Source: UMGS1883 sp045636425
GTDB taxonomy: Bacteria > Bacillota > Clostridia > UMGS1883
DNA length: 64,000 nucleotides
Reading direction: 5' to 3'
NCBI GenBank assembly: GCA_045636425.1
Contig: JAZTXM010000013.1
Coordinates: 62,001-126,000 of the forward strand
Below are positions 51,289 through 58,696 of the stretch, piece after piece; the stretch's first letter is position 1; each line of letters starts with the position of its first letter. Below the pieces are notes generated by a model. It did no database searches and had not been told where the DNA came from. It saw only the letters and a program-made list of their open reading frames with translations. The translations under genes were made by a program, and so were the position numbers.

Positions 51289-52023
51289 TTATACACAATT
51301 CATAAGAGAGAGTGCCGCCTCATCCGCAACAATCGTCACATCGTTATGAAGCTGAAGTATTGACGCCTGATTCTTGGGACTAACAGGTCCGCAGATTGCT
51401 TCATACAAAGCCTTTGCCTTGTTCTCACCCGAAGCTATAAGAAGAATCTTCTTAGCTTGCATTATGCTCTTAATACCCATTGTGTATGCTTCCTTGGGAA
51501 CTTCGTCAATAGAATCAAAGAATCTTGAATTTGCATTAATGGTGCTTTCTGTAAGCTTCACGCAATGTGTTTCTGTTTCAAAAGCACAGCCCGGCTCATT
51601 AAATCCGATATGTCCGTTATCACCAATTCCAAGAAGCTGCATATCAATTCCGCCCACACTGCGGATTACGTTGTTATATCTTTCGCTCTCAATTTCACTG
51701 TTTTCCTGCGTTCCGTCAGGTACGTTTACATTCTTTTTATCAATATTGATGTGGTCAAAAAAGTTTTCGCACATAAATCTGTAGTAGCTCTGAGAATTAT
51801 CTCTTGTAAGACCCTTGTATTCGTCAAGGTTTACCGTGGTAACATTTGAAAAATCAATATCGCCCTTCTTATACCATTCAATAAGCTGAGCATATGTACC
51901 CAAGGGTGTTGAGCCTGTTGCCAGACCCAAAACCGCATCGGGTTTCATAATTACCTGTGCTGAAAGGATGTTTGCCGCCTTACGGCTCATGTCATTGTAA
52001 TCTTTTGCCTTATAAATTTTCAT
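51289..52023 (-). CDS. nagB: Glucosamine-6-phosphate deaminase
   Basis: Converts glucosamine-6-phosphate to fructose-6-phosphate and ammonia. 244 residues beginning MKIYKAKDYNDMSRKAANI. It has LGLATGSTPLGTY, VNLDEYKGLTRDNSQSYYRFM, LLGIGDNGHIGFNEPG with the catalytic Asp-His pair, and TMGIKSIMQAKKILL. Ribosome-binding site AGAAGGAGATAGAAAAC. First gene of the nagB-nucleotidyltransferase-kinase fragment run. No nagA is seen in the window. Confidence 0.95.
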   Translation of the reverse strand: MKIYKAKDYNDMSRKAANILSAQVIMKPDAVLGLATGSTPLGTYAQLIEWYKKGDIDFSNVTTVNLDEYKGLTRDNSQSYYRFMCENFFDHINIDKKNVNVPDGTQENSEIESERYNNVIRSVGGIDMQLLGIGDNGHIGFNEPGCAFETETHCVKLTESTINANSRFFDSIDEVPKEAYTMGIKSIMQAKKILLIASGENKAKALYEAICGPVSPKNQASILQLHNDVTIVADEAALSLMNCV

Positions 52024-52039
52024 TGTTTTCTATCTCCTT

Positions 52040-52131
52040 CTCTATATCCCTGCAAATAATGGAAACCACTTATTAAAGTTTGCCTTTATGTACAATCTGT
52101 ATTTTATTATACATAACTCATAGCAAATGTA
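52040..52131. repeat. Deleted duplicate of the nucleotidyltransferase 5' region
   Basis: CTATATCCCTGCAAATAATG matches the gene interior at about 51079, and after a shared GCCTT junction ATTTTATTATACATAACTCA matches the upstream region at about 51283. About 140 bp between are missing. It is a relic of a tandem duplication upstream of nagB. Confidence 0.65.
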
Positions 52132-52207
52132 TTTGCATAAAAGTAAATTTTTTTTGCATTATTAGCAATTCGCAAACATTCTAATCCGAAAAACCAGCGA
52201 ACGATTT

Positions 52208-52280
52208 AGACACAGGGATTATATCTCAAATGCCTTCGGGCTGTAATATTGAGGATTTACTTGAAAATCCAATGAGTTGA
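52208..52280 (+). pseudogene. 3' remnant of an HTH antitoxin-like gene
   Basis: Reads GCNIEDLLENPMS then stop, nearly identical to the end of the gene at 62775-63422 (GCNIEDLLENPMG). The flanking sequences downstream match too. Everything upstream of this short stretch is missing. Confidence 0.7.
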
Positions 52281-52351
52281 GCACTTTTATGTATGATAAT
52301 CTTGTTTTCGTGAAAACAACAATCTCAACCTCTTTTCTTTGTTAATCCCCC

Positions 52352-52631
52352 TTAGTGCAGTAAGACTCGAACACCTGTTGTCTCAAACGAATTATTTTTG
52401 AAGCCTTTCAATTTGTCGGTCTTGAAGGGCGGCAGCCCATCTGCGACCTCCGCATTAAAATTCTCCTAAAAATAATCCGTTTGAGATGCGAGCAGTTTTA
52501 ACAGTGGCAATTTTTTATAAAACAAGGAAAAGCCCGCAGGTAATACTTCCGTATTATCAAGGGATTTGACACAGTTTTAGGAGAAATTACCCTGTTAAAA
52601 CCAATAGGGGTTCGAGTCTTACTGCACTAAC
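52352..52631. repeat. MITE-like 280-bp element with perfect 21-bp terminal inverted repeats
   Basis: Ends: TTAGTGCAGTAAGACTCGAA(C) and its exact complement. Further nested inverted pairs lie inside: CTCAAACG-x-ATTATTTTT with its partner, TTCTCCTAAAA with TTTTAGGAGAA, and GTTTTAACAG with CTGTTAAAAC. No ORF of note. It splits a repeat that is continuous at 63.4-63.5 kb, which supports insertion. Confidence 0.65.
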
Positions 52632-52660
52632 CAAGCCAAAAACAGGGAATTTTTCCCAGT

Positions 52661-52749
52661 AGATGTCAAATAGATGTCAAAACAGCACTTTTCAAAAAAA
52701 ATTAAGAAAACGTAAAAACCGCCTAACCCTATTGGTTAAGCGGTTTTTA
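52661..52749. repeat. Arm-type direct repeat plus hairpin, copy 1
   Basis: TAGATGTCAAA occurs twice in tandem (52661-52682), followed by the hairpin AAAACCGCCTAACC / GGTTAAGCGGTTTT. The same pair is at 63481-63565; the tandem motif alone is also at 53115-53136. Probably tyrosine-integrase arm sites. Confidence 0.55.
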
Positions 52750-52962
52750 ACTGGTGAGCCATCGGAGATGTGTATGCTTTCGCATCCACCCTGCTTGACG
52801 ACCGTGAGCTTTGCTCACAGTACCCGTCTGCGCACCACGTTCGCTAAAAATATGCCACCGGCATATTTTCTTTACGCTCCGTGCCCTCTCAGGGTTCGAA
52901 TCTCCTATAATTTCTGCAAACAAAATTAAAAGAGATATCCTTGCGGACATCTCTTTTAATTT

Positions 52963-53007
52963 TGGTGAGCCATCGGAGATTCGAACCCCGGACAACTTGA
53001 TTAAAAG
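52963..53007 (-). tRNA. tRNA-Lys (UUU) 3' fragment at an attachment site
   Basis: On the minus strand it has the anticodon loop CTTTTAA, the 3' anticodon-stem strand TCAAG, a T-arm (CGGGG TTCGAAT CTCCG), the acceptor strand ATGGCTC, discriminator A and encoded CCA. The 5' half is absent: the sequence diverges exactly at the anticodon loop. This is what an att site left by integration into a tRNA looks like. Not a functional tRNA. Confidence 0.75.
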
Positions 53008-53062
53008 CTGTAAAAACAGCATGTTTAGACACATATGTTTTCCGTGCAAACCCCAATATGAT
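52989..53062. repeat. Copy B of the tRNA-derived repeat
   Basis: About 74 bp nearly identical to 49806-49879, including CTGTAAAAACAG and the tail ending CAATATGAT. Confidence 0.8.
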
Positions 53063-53164
53063 GGGGGTTTACTTGTTATCCATTTTTATTGGTAATTAAG
53101 TTTTTTTAATACGGTAGATGTCAAAATAGATGTCAGATTGTAATTTCTCTTCTTGTACTTAGTC

Positions 53165-53224
53165 TTAATCATTCATAAAACATTCTTTGCATATTTCTTT
53201 TGCTTTTTCATACCAATCGTTCAT
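53165..53224 (-). CDS. Possible 19-aa peptide
   Basis: Reads MNDWYEKAKEICKECFMND. It follows a convincing leftward promoter (53252-53280) and a modest ribosome-binding site (AGGCAG). No family; may be a relic of a longer gene truncated at the element end. Confidence 0.3.
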   Translation of the reverse strand: MNDWYEKAKEICKECFMND

Positions 53225-53251
53225 ATTTTTACTGCCTTATTTAGTAACTAT

Positions 53252-53314
53252 AGTATATCACAAATAAGGCAAGGCTTCAATCATTTTTGTCCTAAAAACG
53301 TTCGTTTTTAGGAC
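53252..53314 (-). promoter_or_regulatory. Leftward promoter with upstream palindrome
   Basis: Minus strand TTGAAG, 17 bases and TATACT (53252-53257). A perfect palindrome GTCCTAAAAACG / CGTTTTTAGGAC lies at 53288-53314, upstream of the -35. Confidence 0.55.
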
Positions 53315-53346
53315 TGTTGTTTTGTTCCAATGTTCCAAGTTTTTCT

Positions 53347-53558
53347 TCACTTTTTGAAAATTCTAAACCTCTTCTTGATCCTGCTCCATTTCCTATCTGA
53401 CCACCAATAGATTAAAAATAAAAGCAACATAATAAGCCAGAGCGATACACAAAAAATATTGATTACAATGATAGCAATGCCACTAAAAAAAGAATTACCT
53501 ATGGCTGTGAATAGCCATTTTCTGCATAATAGAGTTAAGACAACTTTGATTTACTCAT
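53347..53558 (-). pseudogene. Disrupted small membrane protein
   Basis: ATG at 53558 after GGAGAAAGGGGG reads only MSKSKLS then stop. A shifted frame from the same place gives LTLLCRKWLFTAIGNSFF, a hydrophobic helix (IAIIVINIFCVSLWLIML) and a basic tail ending RIFKK at 53347, with no start codon of its own. One frameshift near the start explains this. Confidence 0.4.
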
Positions 53559-53643
53559 GACATCCCCCTTTCTCCTTCTTCGCGTTATAAACTGCTACTA
53601 TGACCTCAAGCAACGCCACAAGCACCAGTTTTATGTACTTCAT
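53551..53643 (-). CDS. Small hydrophobic peptide, 30 aa, in amidoligase cassette
   Basis: MKYIKLVLVALLEVIVAVYN followed by AKKEKGGCHE. It has one hydrophobic segment and a Lys/Glu/Cys-containing C-terminal tail. It begins 11 bases after the stop of the glutamine amidotransferase gene and overlaps the next start. It could be a small membrane peptide, or by position a candidate substrate of the amidoligase. Confidence 0.45.
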   Translation of the reverse strand: MKYIKLVLVALLEVIVAVYNAKKEKGGCHE

Positions 53644-53654
53644 ATTCTTATCAT

Positions 53655-54590
53655 TTATATTTCACCACCCATATAGTAGATGTATTCTTCAATTTCTTCG
53701 GGAGAGAAGCCTTTTCCGAGAAGTTTGTCAATATCATCGGGAGAATAGCCCTGATAGCACGCTATTGATTTTAAATCCTCTATGTATTCATTTTTTGAGT
53801 AGCTTCTTCCCCATCCGTAGGAAGAGAATCCAAAATCCCACCAATTCTTTCCACTGTAGTAGCTATATTCAAAGTTTTCTTTTGTCAGTTTCCCGTCATA
53901 GCCGATTTTAAGTATCTCCCCTTCCGCGACATTTACTTCTTCGTACTCTCCATTTTTAAGGTTGCTAAACAGCGGTGAATCTACAAGTGCTTTGTAGAGT
54001 ATTTCGTCGGTACTGGCATAAACATAAAGCTTAAGCTTCGGGAAATGAAGAATTGATACAGGGGAATCTCCCTTTACGAGATAGAGATTATTTCTGTCAT
54101 CCAGTATTGAAAAGCTGAAGCTTCCTTCAACCTTTTCTGCCATGTATCTGATACTGTCAAAACAGATTCTTTTCTGACTTTCTATTAACTGTACCGCTAT
54201 GTAGGAATCCGTTTCGACTTTTGTTTTAGGAAGCTTGTACTTCTTTTTAAGTTCATCATCGTTATAAAGTACTCCGTTATGCGCAAGGGAAAACCTTGCA
54301 TTTTTTGTTTTCCCGAAAAAAGGATGATTATTATAGTTTCTTTTCTCACTTCCCTGCGTGCTATGGCGTGTATGCCCTATCAGTGCTTTCAGGTTATCGG
54401 AATGCTGAAAGTCAATTTTATTTGCTGCCTTTGCTTCTTTGATAATTCTGATTATTCCTCCGCTGACAAATGATATTCCCGTTGCATCCGTACCTCTTAC
54501 GGATGCGTGTTCTGCAAGGGAATTAGTAAGGTCAGACAATCCTTTAATATCTTTGTTACTGTAGTTTAAAAACCCGAATAATCCGCACAT
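53655..54590 (-). CDS. Class II glutamine amidotransferase
   Basis: 311 residues beginning MCGLFGFLNYS, with the N-terminal nucleophile Cys2. Further class II GATase motifs: RGTDATGISFV, GHTRHSTQG, NNHPF and LAHNGVLYND. It lacks an asparagine or GlcN-6-P synthase domain; the C-terminal 100 residues are unknown, with a UBA-like end (YSPDDIDKLLGKGFSPEEIEEYI). It starts 3 bases after the amidoligase stop. It should supply ammonia, or remodel a gamma-glutamyl bond, for the amidoligase partner. Confidence 0.88.
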   Translation of the reverse strand: MCGLFGFLNYSNKDIKGLSDLTNSLAEHASVRGTDATGISFVSGGIIRIIKEAKAANKIDFQHSDNLKALIGHTRHSTQGSEKRNYNNHPFFGKTKNARFSLAHNGVLYNDDELKKKYKLPKTKVETDSYIAVQLIESQKRICFDSIRYMAEKVEGSFSFSILDDRNNLYLVKGDSPVSILHFPKLKLYVYASTDEILYKALVDSPLFSNLKNGEYEEVNVAEGEILKIGYDGKLTKENFEYSYYSGKNWWDFGFSSYGWGRSYSKNEYIEDLKSIACYQGYSPDDIDKLLGKGFSPEEIEEYIYYMGGEI

Positions 54591-55703
54591 TTACATTTCC
54601 TCCGTTTCTGTTTCAATTTCATTTACATACAATCTTTTTTGTTTCAGGTATTCGATAAGTTCTGCTTTCTTAGGTAGAATCTTCTGTACAAAGTCACTCC
54701 AGGACATATTTTCCATTTCAAGGTCTGCCATATGTATTGCATGGAAGCATATTTCGTCCACAAGCTGAAGAGTAGCCACAAACGTACTATAGCAAAGCGT
54801 GCCTCTGAATAATCTGAATTCTACCGTATTGGCATTTTCAAGATTGACTGCAACATACCTCCCCATATGCCTGTCCTTGGCTTTCTTATAGGTTTCTTCC
54901 GTTGTGGTAGAGATAGTTGCATATCTCGCCGCCCATCGATTCAGATTTTCAATTGTTCTTCTGCTGAATTTGACTATTTCGTTCCAGTGTTTTTCAACAA
55001 AGAATACGATTCTTCCGATAACTGCTTCCTGCTGTTCGTATGTTTTTCCGAAAGCCTCTCTGCTCACATGAATGTGCAATCCGCAGGTACTTGTCTGATG
55101 TGACCTGTAGCCCAGGCGTATGGCTTTATCAAATACTTCGTGCCAGTTCATTTTGTTTATGTGATAGTCAAGGCTCATAGGGTGACTTACTATTTCAAAG
55201 CCATCGTCGATACTTCCGTCATGCTTACAATAGATGTGCTCGCCTGCATCGTTGGCAATATTAATGATTGTCTCTGCCTTATCATTGTCTTCCCCACCTC
55301 TGTCTATCTCCAATTCAACACCGAAAAATAAATTACCCGAGCCGTGGAAAATCGGTTCGGGTTTATAACTGTAATTTTTTATTGCTCCGCTTATAAGCTT
55401 CTGATAGCAGTCATAGCAATATGGATAATCGCTGTCATCGTTTTCGTAATACGCGGAATCGTTATGTATAAGTCTGCCACAGTCTTCGCAGTTGGTATAG
55501 TTATAATCGTAGCAATGTCTGCAAAGGACAATATTTTCATTACCTTCTGCATCTTCACGCCAGATTCTTTCATTACAGTTCATACATACTACCGTTTTTT
55601 CTTCAAGGCAATCTGTACAGTAGATTTTTCCTTCGAATTCGTGATAGTTCTCTCTTTCAAGAATTGCCCCGCAACAAGAGCAGGTTAAGTTTCCGTTTTT
55701 CAT
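54591..55703 (-). CDS. Zinc-ribbon amidoligase
   Basis: About 370 residues from the ATG at 55703 (after AAGGAGAGAACAAAA). The N-terminal 100 residues contain six CxxC pairs (CSCC, CTDC, CMNC, CRHC, CEDC, CYDC), like tandem treble-clef or LIM zinc sites. The C-terminal domain has the amidoligase (glutamine-synthetase-like, ATP-dependent) motifs: FGVELEIDRGG, HDGSIDDGFEIVSHPM, TCGLHIHVSR and TVEFRLFRGT. It likely forms an amide bond between a carboxylate and an amine, perhaps on a peptide or protein. Cotranscribed with a class II GATase. Confidence 0.88.
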   Translation of the reverse strand: MKNGNLTCSCCGAILERENYHEFEGKIYCTDCLEEKTVVCMNCNERIWREDAEGNENIVLCRHCYDYNYTNCEDCGRLIHNDSAYYENDDSDYPYCYDCYQKLISGAIKNYSYKPEPIFHGSGNLFFGVELEIDRGGEDNDKAETIINIANDAGEHIYCKHDGSIDDGFEIVSHPMSLDYHINKMNWHEVFDKAIRLGYRSHQTSTCGLHIHVSREAFGKTYEQQEAVIGRIVFFVEKHWNEIVKFSRRTIENLNRWAARYATISTTTEETYKKAKDRHMGRYVAVNLENANTVEFRLFRGTLCYSTFVATLQLVDEICFHAIHMADLEMENMSWSDFVQKILPKKAELIEYLKQKRLYVNEIETETEEM

Positions 55704-55716
55704 TTTTGTTCTCTCC

Positions 55717-56001
55717 TTAGTATTCATAGTTCATTAGCATAGTTGAGTGTGTTTTATCATCGATTACAAATACTTTTGCTGTAGTAACCGGTGTTATGTT
55801 TAACACATACTCCTTTTCATATTCAGGTACTTCCTGAGTATGAATTATTACTTGCTTCCCGTCTTTTTCAGACAAAGAAAAAACCTGCAGATAATCTTTA
55901 TCTACAGGCAGGTTGTGTATCATCTCCCACATAATTACTTGCTGCGGAATCGGGATATTCTCCGCTACATCTCGTGTTATGAATTTTTGATTTTTAAAAA
56001 T
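55717..56001 (-). CDS. DUF960 family protein
   Basis: About 95-103 residues matching DUF960: FITRDVAENIPIPQQVIMWEMI, DYLQVFSL and GKQVIIHTQEVPEYEKEY. No function known for the family; common on plasmids and mobile elements. A perfect GGAGGTG stands 6 bases before an ATT codon (55999-56001) exactly where the family normally starts (IFKNQKF for MFKNQKF). An in-frame ATG at 56028 has no ribosome-binding site. So initiation at ATT is likely. First gene of the amidoligase cassette. Confidence 0.8.
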   Translation of the reverse strand: MFKNQKFITRDVAENIPIPQQVIMWEMIHNLPVDKDYLQVFSLSEKDGKQVIIHTQEVPEYEKEYVLNITPVTTAKVFVIDDKTHSTMLMNYEY

Positions 56002-56190
56002 ATTTACACCTCCGACATTCAGTTTCATATGTATGATATATATTTTTGGGACGTTAAAATCTGATTTAATTTATAACATAATATTAAAGATTTATACACG
56101 TAACAATAAATTATAAAGGATTCATATAATCACTCACGGGAGAGCTGTGTAGTATATAAGCTATATAAGTATATAATTAAATAAAAAATA

Positions 56191-56220
56191 AATTCAATAC
56201 TCTTATTTAAGCATTGAATT
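56191..56220. repeat. Inverted repeat upstream of rep-like gene
   Basis: AATTCAAT and ATTGAATT flank an AT-rich loop in a 220-base AT-rich gap between divergent genes. It could be part of a replication origin or promoter region; weak. Confidence 0.3.
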
Positions 56221-56285
56221 ACTATCTAAATCATTAAATTATATATTAACAAAATTGCGACGATTACATAGGAGGATATTAGATT

Positions 56286-57335
56286 ATGAATATACATACT
56301 TTTGAATTAACTTCAATACTTACTAATGACAAATACTATAAAATACAGAAAGCTTTAAAAAATAAAGATAAATCCAAATGGAAATCCGAACGTAACGGTA
56401 TGCTATATTTTGGTTTACGTGAAAAAGGGATTTTAATTTATATGTTTATACTGAAGAAAAAGAACTACTACTCTTACCGCATTATATATAGAATATCCGC
56501 GAGAAGAGTCCTTGATAAGAATAATTATGTTGATCTTTTTGATTTACAACTATATGACGAATTGGAATTGGAAGCAAATCGACTTCTGTTTGAAAAAAGT
56601 AACCTTCTACCTAAACTGAACGAATGCGAACTTACCCGAATTGATTTTTGTTACAATGCCAGGCTTGAGAATCAGTATCAGGTTAAGGCATACATAAAGA
56701 CAATTAAAAACGGCTACATACCACCAAAACATTACGAGTTTCTCCTCTATAGCGAAACGGGCAAACGGTTTATTCCACCTAAAAATGACTTCACTTTTTC
56801 CAAAGACAACTATGTGGAGATTTCTATATACAACAAAAAGGCTCAGATGAAGCAAGACGACTACTACCCCAAAAGTGAAATTGACAGAGCTTCAAATATA
56901 GTGAGAATGGAAATCAGATGTTATAAAAAACTAATCAAAGAGTATTGTGAGAAGCATAACATTAATTCCCTGCATCGCTTTATGGGATGCTGTGGTAATT
57001 TGGGAAACGAGCTTTACAACAAGTATCTTTCTAAAATATCAGGCAGCGGCTGTATATATACTCTCAAAGAAACCAATCAGCGTATTGATATGAGTGAATT
57101 CCGTAAAAAGGATATAACGCTGATGAAAGAATTTGTTAAGGACATAAATCTCCACGGAGCACCTGAAACTTTTGAAGTATATGAAAGAACATACAGTAAA
57201 GCGATATTAAAAAGAATGGTGGAACTGTTTGAAATAATTGATACAAGCTTTATAACATTACCTGTACGTGAGGCTAAATTGTTTGATAACGGTAAGCTTC
57301 CATCACCTTTAAAGTTGTATTATGAATTATGCTAA
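56286..57335 (+). CDS. Rolling-circle replication initiator-like protein
   Basis: 349 residues. The patterns ECELTRIDFCYNARLE, YVEISIYNKKAQM and RMEIRCYKKLIKEY resemble the phage/plasmid gene II (CRI/Rep) replication proteins, with possible catalytic tyrosines in the last two blocks. TAGGAGGATATTAGATT precedes the ATG. The next gene is an excisionase-type HTH. It may allow episomal copying of the excised element. Assignment is from patterns, not a search. Confidence 0.55.
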   Translation: MNIHTFELTSILTNDKYYKIQKALKNKDKSKWKSERNGMLYFGLREKGILIYMFILKKKNYYSYRIIYRISARRVLDKNNYVDLFDLQLYDELELEANRLLFEKSNLLPKLNECELTRIDFCYNARLENQYQVKAYIKTIKNGYIPPKHYEFLLYSETGKRFIPPKNDFTFSKDNYVEISIYNKKAQMKQDDYYPKSEIDRASNIVRMEIRCYKKLIKEYCEKHNINSLHRFMGCCGNLGNELYNKYLSKISGSGCIYTLKETNQRIDMSEFRKKDITLMKEFVKDINLHGAPETFEVYERTYSKAILKRMVELFEIIDTSFITLPVREAKLFDNGKLPSPLKLYYELC

Positions 57336-57374
57336 TAACATTAAATTAATAATAAACCGAAAGGAGCACATATA

Positions 57375-57563
57375 ATGTTTGAAAACCCATACGATATCTT
57401 ATCTCCCGAAGAAGCAATGGACGAACTTCGGATAGGGAAAAATTCTATTTACGAACTATTGAATTCAGGAAAACTTAAAGGATTTAAAGTAGGACGCAAC
57501 TGGAAGATTCCACGAAAATCTATAGACAAATATATTGACAAAAATATCAGAGAAAGCGAGTAA
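57375..57563 (+). CDS. Excisionase-family DNA-binding protein
   Basis: 62 residues with a MerR/excisionase-type winged HTH: LSPEEAMDELRIGKNSIYELLNSGKLKGFKVGRNWKIPRKSID is the classic domain. Ribosome-binding site CGAAAGGAGCAC. It precedes a protease gene by 7 bases. A second such protein is at 58445. Confidence 0.85.
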   Translation: MFENPYDILSPEEAMDELRIGKNSIYELLNSGKLKGFKVGRNWKIPRKSIDKYIDKNIRESE

Positions 57564-57569
57564 ATAATT

Positions 57570-58268
57570 ATGAATAGTTTTGAAGTAATAAGATATTTAA
57601 CAGTACATATGCACGGGTACAAAAGAATCGGCAAAGAAAATGTATTACAGAAAGTTACCGCTACAGGATTCTTTGCGTTCCTTAATATCAACGGTGTCAG
57701 AAAAGATATAATCATAACAGCAAAACACTTTGCGGTTGAAATATCAAGAGTTGTTTTTATGTTACATTACAAAGAGAATGGCAAATTAGTCACAGTTCCG
57801 GTGTCTACAGAAGTAGAGTGGAATTTTTCAGAAGATGCAGACCTTGCTTATTGTGAGTTTAAACCTATTGAGGAACGTTTTCGAAAAATCACCGGAAGAA
57901 GAGTATATGCTGCAGCATTAACCCAGAAGGATTTTTTAACTGAAAAACAATTAAATGAAATCAATATTTTAGACGAGGTTGTTACGGCAGGTTATCCGGC
58001 AGGAGAATCAAGTACACATCACAAATTCCCTTTGTTTTCAAAAGGCTATGTTGCCTCTCTGCCGAAAGATGTTTTTGAAGACGGAGAAGGATTTGTTAAT
58101 ATTTCTGCTATAGGAGGCTTCTCCGGTGCACCCGTATTTTTGAACAGCCCCGGTTTAAAGTTTCTTGGAGTTCTTGTAAGCGGTATAATGGAAGAAGATT
58201 CTGATTCATCAGTGATGTGCAAGTATGTTCCCGCATATAAAATACTTAGGTTATTAGAACAGCAATAA
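57570..58268 (+). CDS. Trypsin-like serine protease
   Basis: 232 residues with an apparent chymotrypsin-fold triad: His in DIIITAKHFAVE (near 53), Asp in SEDADLAYCEF (near 89) and Ser in IGGFSGAPVFLN (near 190, the GxSG motif). No signal peptide, so it acts in the cytoplasm. It sits between two small HTH genes in the integrated element. Intracellular trypsin-like proteases on such elements are often effectors of defence or signalling; here the role is unknown. Confidence 0.75.
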   Translation: MNSFEVIRYLTVHMHGYKRIGKENVLQKVTATGFFAFLNINGVRKDIIITAKHFAVEISRVVFMLHYKENGKLVTVPVSTEVEWNFSEDADLAYCEFKPIEERFRKITGRRVYAAALTQKDFLTEKQLNEINILDEVVTAGYPAGESSTHHKFPLFSKGYVASLPKDVFEDGEGFVNISAIGGFSGAPVFLNSPGLKFLGVLVSGIMEEDSDSSVMCKYVPAYKILRLLEQQ

Positions 58269-58276
58269 TCAGCTTA

Positions 58277-58317
58277 TAAAGGGTTTCCAAAGTGTGGAAG
58301 CCCTTTAAGATTTTATT
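58277..58317 (+). terminator. Terminator after the protease gene
   Basis: AAAGGGTTTCCA pairs with TGGAAGCCCTTT (one bulge), followed by an AT-rich tract with TTTTATTTT. Confidence 0.65.
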
Positions 58318-58372
58318 TTGAAAATAACAGATAATTAATAATAAAAGATAACAAACGTAGGAGAAAAAACTT

Positions 58373-58444
58373 ATGAAATTTTCGGATAATCAAACCTGTG
58401 AAATAGGTACTATTATAATGAACGTCAATAAGGAGGCAAATTAA
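58373..58444 (+). CDS. Leader peptide-like ORF, 23 aa
   Basis: Starts MKFSDNQTCEIG, with GTAGGAGAAAAAACTT as a good ribosome-binding site. Its stop abuts the ATG of the following HTH gene, so translation is probably coupled. Confidence 0.4.
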   Translation: MKFSDNQTCEIGTIIMNVNKEAN

Positions 58445-58630
58445 ATGAGCAAGCAATTCTATACTATGAAAGAACTTAGAGAAATAATGCCAATAGGCAC
58501 TAACAACTTGTATAACTTGGTTCATTCTGCCGAGTTCCCATCAATCACAATAAATCGCAGAATTATAATTCCAATAGCTGAATTTAATGAATGGATAAAA
58601 TCATCTGCAGGAAAGAAATTCAAAGTATAA
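58445..58630 (+). CDS. Excisionase-like HTH protein
   Basis: 61 residues: MKELREIMPIGTNNLYNLVHSAEFPSITINRRIIIPIAEFNEWI has the winged-HTH layout of Tn916-type Xis proteins. It lies directly upstream of the tyrosine integrase, the usual xis-int order. Ribosome-binding site AATAAGGAGGCAAATTAA. Confidence 0.8.
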   Translation: MSKQFYTMKELREIMPIGTNNLYNLVHSAEFPSITINRRIIIPIAEFNEWIKSSAGKKFKV

Positions 58631-58644
58631 CAAAATCACTTGTC

Positions 58645-58680
58645 CCCTTGAGGCAATTTGCTTCAAGGGGCTTTTTTTAT
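58645..58680 (+). terminator. Terminator between xis-like gene and integrase
   Basis: CCCCTTGAGGCA pairs with TGCTTCAAGGGG, followed by CTTTTTTTATTTT. Confidence 0.8.
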
Positions 58681-58696
58681 TTTAGGAGGAAAGATT

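Noticed and set aside
52352..52631. tRNA gene suggested by GGTTCGAGTC near the right end
   Set aside because: The T-stem does not pair and the same sequence is present as an exact inverted copy at the left end, so it is a terminal inverted repeat.
52747..53049. 100-codon minus-strand ORF and a 94-codon plus-strand ORF over the same DNA
   Set aside because: Both run through the tRNA-Lys fragment, hairpins and repeat copy B; they have no domain and no proper ribosome-binding site.
53600..53911. 103-codon plus-strand ORF
   Set aside because: Antisense to the class II glutamine amidotransferase gene; composition typical of a shadow frame.
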